Shown piece after piece: positions 59,702 to 64,000 of a DNA stretch of 64,000 nt (position 1 is its first letter; each line of letters opens with the position of its first letter). Under the pieces are notes generated by a model. It had not been told where the DNA came from and ran no database searches. It was given only the letters and a program-made list of their open reading frames with translations. Origin of the DNA: Flavobacteriales bacterium. Its GTDB lineage: Bacteria > Bacteroidota > Bacteroidia > Flavobacteriales_E > Vicingaceae. A program made the translations under genes and the position numbers. The stretch covers positions 105,686 through 169,685 of the forward strand of contig JADYZM010000077.1 in assembly GCA_020853105.1 (NCBI GenBank), in the 5' to 3' direction.

Positions 59702-60779
59702 TTTCTGATTCTTCTTTCCACAACATTTTATTTATTGCCGCAATTTTTTCATGGTCAATACTAAATCCATTTTCATTACTTACTACTCCAATTTCTACTA
59801 AGGGTTGATAGCCTTCTTCTTCTTTCAATTTACAAATGTAGGGATTATAATTACATTCTGTTTTGTGATACCAACTACCATCTTTTCGTTGATAAGGTAG
59901 GCGGTTATCAACGCACATGTGTCTGAATTCACAGTCTTTGCATACATCACACAACCCTTTGTGTACAAACCAATATTTCTGAAATTCGGAAGTAGCTATA
60001 ATCTGTTTTAGTTCTTCAACACTTTCTAAATCGTTAATATTTCCAAATTCTTCTTTACATTCGGGAGCGTTTTTAATTTCTCCTTTTACTCCAATATACA
60101 TCTTACGATTAAAATAGGTGTGATGAGCTTGGGATTCGGTGAATAATTCATAAACAGGGTGTTTTTGTTTGAAATATACTCGTTCTTTTATAGATTTAAT
60201 TTTGGCATAATTTTTAAATTCACTTGGGATTTTATTTCCTAACCAAATAGTTTTCAATCTCATATTTCGTTCTATTTCTTTATGGGTTACAGATAGTATT
60301 GGCGTAATAATTTCTATATGGCTTACAATAGATGTTTCTAACACTTTATTTAAGAGTACTAAGAGATTGGTATCTACTTTATTAGTCCTTAGCAGAACCG
60401 CAGGGGTAAGTAAATCTTCGACCAACATTAATGTTTTACTAATTACCTTGTGATTATTTGAGTTAATTACCACATTGGTAATGTGAGCCGGATAATCCCA
60501 TTCTAGATTTACATTGGGGTACAATTCTAACTCATCTTCTTCAAACCAGTCGGCATATCCTTGATTTATTAATTCATTACAAAAGCTAGTAATTTCACTT
60601 TGAAAATCTTGATGACTTGAAATAACGCAATCAAAAGAACTCTCTTCAAACTCATTTATTAAATTCGCCAATTCAATTGGCAGGACGTAATATCTTGACA
60701 AAAACAAGTCGTAAATTACTGAATTATTTATTCCTTTTACCAAAATACAATTAGCATATAATTTAAAATAGCTTGTCAT
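59694..60779 (-). CDS. gwsS: SPASM-domain peptide maturase of a grasp-with-spasm RiPP system
   Basis: 361 residues. The C-terminal SPASM domain is clear: Cys241, then C277-x2-C280-x2-C283-x5-C289, C309 and C316, enough for auxiliary iron-sulfur clusters. The N-terminal two thirds show no radical-SAM CxxxCxxC motif; only isolated cysteines (11, 51, 68) occur. This combination, next to an ATP-grasp maturase, matches the grasp-with-spasm family, in which the SPASM protein pairs with the ATP-grasp enzyme. Its catalytic role is unknown; it may bind the precursor or serve as a partner subunit. It overlaps the exporter gene by 8 bases. Confidence 0.87.
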   Translation of the reverse strand: MTSYFKLYANCILVKGINNSVIYDLFLSRYYVLPIELANLINEFEESSFDCVISSHQDFQSEITSFCNELINQGYADWFEEDELELYPNVNLEWDYPAHITNVVINSNNHKVISKTLMLVEDLLTPAVLLRTNKVDTNLLVLLNKVLETSIVSHIEIITPILSVTHKEIERNMRLKTIWLGNKIPSEFKNYAKIKSIKERVYFKQKHPVYELFTESQAHHTYFNRKMYIGVKGEIKNAPECKEEFGNINDLESVEELKQIIATSEFQKYWFVHKGLCDVCKDCEFRHMCVDNRLPYQRKDGSWYHKTECNYNPYICKLKEEEGYQPLVEIGVVSNENGFSIDHEKIAAINKMLWKEESENA

Positions 60780-60787
60780 CTCGAAAT

Positions 60788-60973
60788 CTAAATTTGTTTA
60801 TAAAAGTTATGCAATATGTACTTCGTAGTTTTCAATTTCTCACATGACGTAGTGCTTGACATTTCTTCTATATTTCGTTCACATGTTTCTATTGGTGTCT
60901 TGGTTGTCTTGTAAAATCCGACTGGGAAAAATGTTTTGTCTTTTTGATTAACTTTCTTAATAATTTCTTTCAT
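60788..60973 (-). CDS. Small 61-residue protein between the two maturase genes, unknown
   Basis: It starts inside the last 17 bases of gwsG and ends 8 bases before gwsS, the same tight packing as the rest of the operon, so translation is likely. The sequence is Lys/Thr/Glu-rich: a basic start (MKEIIKKVNQKDKTFFP), then TTKTPIETCERNIEEM and SSTTSCEKLKTTK, with two Cys (31, 44) each followed by Glu. There is no double glycine and no membrane span. It could be a second modified peptide, a leader-binding partner, or a chance frame. I do not recognise the family. Confidence 0.55.
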   Translation of the reverse strand: MKEIIKKVNQKDKTFFPVGFYKTTKTPIETCERNIEEMSSTTSCEKLKTTKYILHNFYKQI

Positions 60974-61940
60974 TATCTTTTTCTATTAAATGTTTTGCAA
61001 TTCTTTTATCTAGGTAATAATTACAAGGAAATGAGGTCATGCCATATTGACCTACAGGATTTACTTCTAAAAATATATATTCTTTGTTTTTGGTATAAAT
61101 CATATCTATTGATCCTGTTTTAAGGTTAGTTTCTTTCATTAATTTCATTAACTTTTTTTCAATATCTTTTGGTAATTTAAACGGCACCCATCTTGTTGGA
61201 TTCTCATTATCATAATGTCTAAAATCAAGTGAAGTACCCTCGTTTTTTTGAGAGAACATAGCCATAGTGTAAAATACTTCTTCTAAATAAAAAATACGTA
61301 GTTCAATCTTTTTTTCAACATTAACTTGAAATAACGATGGGAAAAAATAATCTGACAATTCATATAATATTTCGCTTGTTACCTCTATAGTATAATTTGT
61401 ATAATAATGACCATCAATTTTAAGTTGAAGTAAGTTATATATACTTTTAGTGATGATTTTATTATGCTCATTTTTAAATTGAATCAATTCTTGTTTATTG
61501 TTTGTTACCAGAGTAATAGGTATGTTAAGTCCACACATAGAAGCGCATTTAAGTATCTCTAGTTTACTAGGATTAAGTTCTAAATTTGGAATTATGTCAG
61601 TCTTTTTAAGATTAGATAAAATGCTGTTCTTAAATTGTTTGAGTTCAATACTATTTGTATTATATATCTGACGGAACACATCAAGAGGCAAATAAGTTTT
61701 CTTGTGATTAATATCTTTCAGATAAACATTATCATCTCGTCGATGCCATACAATATTGATGTTATCAATCCCATAAAAATTTACCGAATTATCATTTAGA
61801 CAACCAAGCCATAAACTTATTTTATTATTAGTCTGTACAGAACCGTTAATCCTATGATAATTTGCACCATAATATTCAAGCCAACTTACTAACTCCGTTG
61901 TGCTAATATCTTCGTTATTTGAAATTATTAGAATAGCCAT
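60957..61940 (-). CDS. gwsG: ATP-grasp peptide maturase of a grasp-with-spasm RiPP system
   Basis: 327 residues. MvdD/microviridin-like ATP-grasp enzyme: N-terminal domain with VWHRRDD, central LEILKCASMCGLNIPITLVT, and the Mg-ATP end LEVNPVGQYGMTSFP (Glu292, Asn294). Related graspetide ligases form side-chain ester or amide links between Thr/Ser/Lys and Asp/Glu of a precursor. The precursor found upstream has a Thr- and Asp-rich core, as expected. The gene is followed in overlap by the 61-residue ORF. Confidence 0.92.
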   Translation of the reverse strand: MAILIISNNEDISTTELVSWLEYYGANYHRINGSVQTNNKISLWLGCLNDNSVNFYGIDNINIVWHRRDDNVYLKDINHKKTYLPLDVFRQIYNTNSIELKQFKNSILSNLKKTDIIPNLELNPSKLEILKCASMCGLNIPITLVTNNKQELIQFKNEHNKIITKSIYNLLQLKIDGHYYTNYTIEVTSEILYELSDYFFPSLFQVNVEKKIELRIFYLEEVFYTMAMFSQKNEGTSLDFRHYDNENPTRWVPFKLPKDIEKKLMKLMKETNLKTGSIDMIYTKNKEYIFLEVNPVGQYGMTSFPCNYYLDKRIAKHLIEKDNERNY

Positions 61941-61978
61941 TTTTAATTAATTTTTTATTAAGAAACTTCATGCACTAA

Positions 61979-62899
61979 TTATTTTTGCTCATTTATAATT
62001 TTTTCAGCATTTTTATTATTAGGATTTAACTGTAATGCTTTTTTATAAGCATTTATTCCTTTCCTTTTTTTACTCAGTAGAAGTAAACATTCTCCTAAAC
62101 TATCGTAAGTATTAGCTGCTTTTGGATAAAATTTAGTATTAAGTTTAAATATTTTAAGAGCATGGTCTAATTTATTTAAATTCACTAATTCGTAGCCAAA
62201 TGAATTTAACTCAAATTCACTAACATTATATTCCGATTTGATTCCTTTCTTTTTTTCATGCTTTATAAGTTCAATAGTAGCTTTTATAGAATTTGTTTTT
62301 TTAAAGTATTCTGTGATTAAGAGTAGATTCTTTTCACGAATTCTTTCACGAATCATTGCAAGTGGTTCTATATCATAGAATTCCCTTTCTTTATCACTAA
62401 TGATTGTTGTATCTATTTTATATAATTCCCATTTTGCAGTATCACTATTACCCTTAAAATATTGGGTGCCATAAATTTGTGGTTGTTTTCTGCTCATTAA
62501 CTCACGATCTATTATTGCTGCTAAAAGCCATTTATTAATTGAAGAATCTAGTTCAATAGCTTTCCTCATGAAATCTAAAGCAATCCGATAATCATTAGAA
62601 TCTTTTCCATGTTGAAAAATCAATGCAGATCGATAATAGTCCTTGCCTGTAACAATTTGATTTAGATTCATTAATTTTAATACATTATATCGTCTGATAG
62701 AATCTCGTGGAGCTAATATATTCCAATCTATACTGTCTATATTTGTTCTTTCATTTTGGTCGGCATCAACCATTTTTTTTATTTCAACATTATCAGATAC
62801 TTGTGCTAAAGTAGAAAGTGGTAAAACCAGAATAATTAATACTCTACTAATTTTTATTTTATGTATATTTTTCAAGTTTGTTTTATTGAAAGTATTCAT
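61979..62899 (-). CDS. Secreted TPR protein (DUF6624-like) in the RiPP operon
   Basis: 306 residues from the ATG at 62899 (MNTFNKTNLKNIHKIKIS), which gives a normal signal region ending LVLPLSTLAQ; the upstream ATG would put 14 more hydrophobic residues before it. The middle (YYRSALIFQHG, ALDFMRKAIELDSS, RKQPQIYGTQYFKG) resembles the DUF6624 family. C-terminal TPR units include YDSLGECLLLLSKKRKGINA and YKKALQLNPNNK. It lies between precursor and gwsG, 38 bases from gwsG. Periplasmic or surface location is likely; a role in immunity or handling of the exported peptide is a guess. Confidence 0.7.
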   Translation of the reverse strand: MNTFNKTNLKNIHKIKISRVLIILVLPLSTLAQVSDNVEIKKMVDADQNERTNIDSIDWNILAPRDSIRRYNVLKLMNLNQIVTGKDYYRSALIFQHGKDSNDYRIALDFMRKAIELDSSINKWLLAAIIDRELMSRKQPQIYGTQYFKGNSDTAKWELYKIDTTIISDKEREFYDIEPLAMIRERIREKNLLLITEYFKKTNSIKATIELIKHEKKKGIKSEYNVSEFELNSFGYELVNLNKLDHALKIFKLNTKFYPKAANTYDSLGECLLLLSKKRKGINAYKKALQLNPNNKNAEKIINEQK

Positions 62900-63050
62900 A
62901 AAAAAGGTATAGAATATTGCTTTTATTAAACATAGTATCAATATTAAAATAATAATTATATGGCATAAATACTGTAGTTAGTATGATGAAATAGATTGTT
63001 ATAAGATTCCTTTCACTGTCTTTGTTAATCTTTTTTGTAAATTTCACAAT

Positions 63051-63084
63051 AAATGAAGGAGTATTATTACTCCCTCATTCATTT
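63051..63084 (-). terminator. Stem-loop just after the precursor gene (partial terminator or mRNA stabiliser)
   Basis: Minus strand: GGGAGTA - ATAA - TACTCC extended by AATGA / TTCATT arms, starting 10 bases after the precursor stop. It has no continuous T-run, so read-through into the operon is expected, leaving extra precursor mRNA. The gap between this and the TPR gene (62900-63050) shows nothing else. Confidence 0.5.
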
Positions 63085-63093
63085 ACAACAAAT

Positions 63094-63279
63094 TTACATA
63101 GTAGATGTTTCAGGATCATCGTTTGAAATAGCATCAGTATCTCGAATATCCCCACCAGTCATTGGATAAGTTTTAGTTAGAGTTGAAGTTTTCTCCCCCC
63201 CTCTAACAATAGACGTTTGTTCATTTTCTAGTTTAAGTCTTTCAAACTTAGCAAATGATTTTGAATTTAACTTTTTCAT
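63094..63279 (-). CDS. Grasp-with-spasm RiPP precursor peptide with double-glycine leader
   Basis: 61 residues from the ATG at 63279; the longer frame (89 residues) adds 28 residues that cross the promoter region and are rejected. The leader MKKLNSKSFAKFERLKLENE is the usual opening of Bacteroidota peptide precursors, and SIVRGG (Gly27-Gly28) is the C39 cleavage site. The 33-residue core is rich in Thr/Ser (11) and Asp/Glu (7): TSTLTKTYPMTGGDIRD then TDAISNDDPETSTM. That composition suits ester cross-links by the ATP-grasp enzyme. A second GG at 42-43 lies within the core. First gene of the leftward operon. Confidence 0.82.
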   Translation of the reverse strand: MKKLNSKSFAKFERLKLENEQTSIVRGGEKTSTLTKTYPMTGGDIRDTDAISNDDPETSTM

Positions 63280-63360
63280 TTTAAAAATATTTAAATTAAC
63301 GCCTACTCTGTTTAAGGGTTTTTCGGCATTCACCCATAAAATTACGTAATTTTTAATACC

Positions 63361-63368
63361 CAAATCTA
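63361..63368 (-). promoter_or_regulatory. Candidate -7 box (TAGATTTG) of the precursor operon
   Basis: An exact TAnnTTTG match on the minus strand, about 80 bases upstream of the precursor start, giving a leader of ~75 bases. No obvious TTG at -33, which would suit a promoter needing an activator. Confidence 0.4.
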
Positions 63369-63398
63369 AAATAGTTAGATCACTAATACTATTTAAAA

Positions 63399-63430
63399 TG
63401 TAAATAAATTATTATATTTGTAAATAAATT
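63399..63430 (+). promoter_or_regulatory. Direct repeats around the -7 box of the XRE gene
   Basis: TGTAAATAAATT occurs at 63399-63410 and again at 63419-63430, 20 bp (two turns) apart, with TATATTTG (63413-63420, fits TAnnTTTG) between and overlapping the second copy. Likely promoter plus operator of the XRE gene. Confidence 0.5.
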
Positions 63431-63440
63431 TATATACAAT

Positions 63441-63776
63441 ATGAATAATATAGGAGCTAAAATTCGACAAATCAGAGAAATAAAAGGACTGTCACAGGAT
63501 TATGTTGCCACCGAGTTAGGTATTTCCCAGCCCTCTTATGCTAGGCTTGAAAAAGAAGATGAAAGAATAAGCATTATCAGATTAATTAATATTGCAGAAA
63601 TATTAAAAACTTCTGTTGCTGAATTGATTAACGAAAAAGCAGGTAAAGTTATTAATCAGCAAAATAGTGAGAACCCAAGTGCTTATGTCGATACTGTTAT
63701 TAATGCTGATAAAGAACACATTCAAACCCTAAAAGAAGAAATAGTATTTTTAAGGGAGCAGTTGAGTAAAAGATAG
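63441..63776 (+). CDS. XRE-family regulator divergent from the RiPP operon
   Basis: 111 residues. Helix-turn-helix at residues ~3-60 (IGAKIRQIREIKGLSQDYVA, then LGISQPSYARLEKEDERIS) followed by a short C-terminal coiled coil (DKEHIQTLKEEIVFLREQ). Cro/C1 type with a predicted dimerising tail. It is divergent from the precursor gene with a 161-base shared promoter region containing direct repeats, so it probably controls itself and the RiPP operon. Its stop codon coincides with the end of homology of a broken exporter gene on the other strand. Confidence 0.82.
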   Translation: MNNIGAKIRQIREIKGLSQDYVATELGISQPSYARLEKEDERISIIRLINIAEILKTSVAELINEKAGKVINQQNSENPSAYVDTVINADKEHIQTLKEEIVFLREQLSKR

Positions 63777-64000
63777 CAGGGCACATTTTTTAAAAGTTTT
63801 TTATAGCTGATTTTTACGCCTAAGGTTCTAAACCCAATTTTTTCAGCTGCGTTGGAAATGGCTTTTAAACTACTTCCCTCTCTGGTGGTTTCTGATAGTG
63901 TTTGTAACTTAGGCAAGGATATACTCCGCCCATAGTGTTTGGAAATAATTCGCAAACACGTTGGTCCGCAATCCATTTCGTCGGGTTGGTGGTAGTGGGG
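63774..64000 (-). pseudogene. Truncated second C39 peptidase/ABC exporter gene (5' end beyond window)
   Basis: Reading leftward from the window edge: HYHQPDEMDCGPTCLRII, GRSISLPKLQTLSETTREGSS and AAEKIGFRTLGVKISYKK, closely matching residues 8-~82 of the intact exporter. Homology stops after the codons for Pro-Cys at 63776-63781; beyond that the frame runs 18 unrelated codons across the XRE gene and ends at 63722. The catalytic His, Asp, membrane and ATPase parts are missing, so this is a dead fragment. Its start lies outside the window. Confidence 0.85.

Noticed and set aside
63280..63363. 89-residue version of the precursor peptide
   Set aside because: The extra residues cover the promoter region and the -7 box; the 61-residue form starts with the standard MKKLNSK leader.

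Overview
The window comes from a low-GC Bacteroidota genome, most likely a gliding flavobacterium-type organism. The signs are SprB-type repeats with a type IX secretion (T9SS) type B sorting domain, a PorP/SprF-family protein, GldB and GldC, a T9SS type A subtilase, a Bacteroidota-length SecA, several promoters fitting TTG-N17..19-TAnnTTTG, and few Shine-Dalgarno sites. About 40 protein genes are supported. I see no rRNA, tRNA or CRISPR array.

Layout. 1-11117: an adhesin of more than 3390 residues, cut by the left edge, made of about 38 cysteine-rich SprB repeats, followed by its PorP/SprF partner. 11121-18415: a large outer-membrane barrel of unknown function, an oligopeptide-binding lipoprotein, an orphan HipB-like regulator in a scarred region, and a secreted YD-like protein. 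18431-23379: a DUF420 protein and ctaB (heme O synthesis), then divergent secA. 23488-31395: T9SS subtilase, gcvP, nadE, small barrel protein. 31437-34660: gldB, gldC, hemN, META-domain lipoprotein. 34849-41111: a tripartite efflux operon in which the RND pump and the outer-membrane factor are one 1545-residue protein. 41153-42565: ysxC and an alpha/beta hydrolase. 42768-55970: a division and cell-wall (dcw) cluster with a three-repeat MraZ box, then mraZ, rsmH, ftsL-like, ftsI, murE, mraY, murD, an unknown 123-residue gene, ftsW and murG. A class A PBP gene stands where murC, ftsQ, ftsA and ftsZ usually follow.

55978-64000: a grasp-with-spasm ribosomal peptide (RiPP) cluster, read leftward. 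A 61-residue double-glycine precursor is followed by a secreted TPR/DUF6624-like protein, the ATP-grasp maturase (gwsG), an undescribed 61-residue ORF, the SPASM maturase (gwsS), a C39 peptidase/ABC exporter and an HlyD adaptor. An XRE regulator diverges from the precursor. A second exporter gene is broken exactly at the regulator's stop codon.

Most notable observations: (1) short GC-rich palindromic elements inserted in frame in the exporter pair, one inverted pair lying between the catalytic His and Asp of the C39 peptidase; (2) near-perfect covariation of two cysteines across the 38 SprB repeats, which predicts the disulfide pairing; (3) an RND pump/outer-membrane factor fusion with an internal lipobox; (4) the RiPP cluster with its extra small ORF; (5) the dcw cluster ending in a PBP1A gene and carrying an unknown gene between murD and ftsW.
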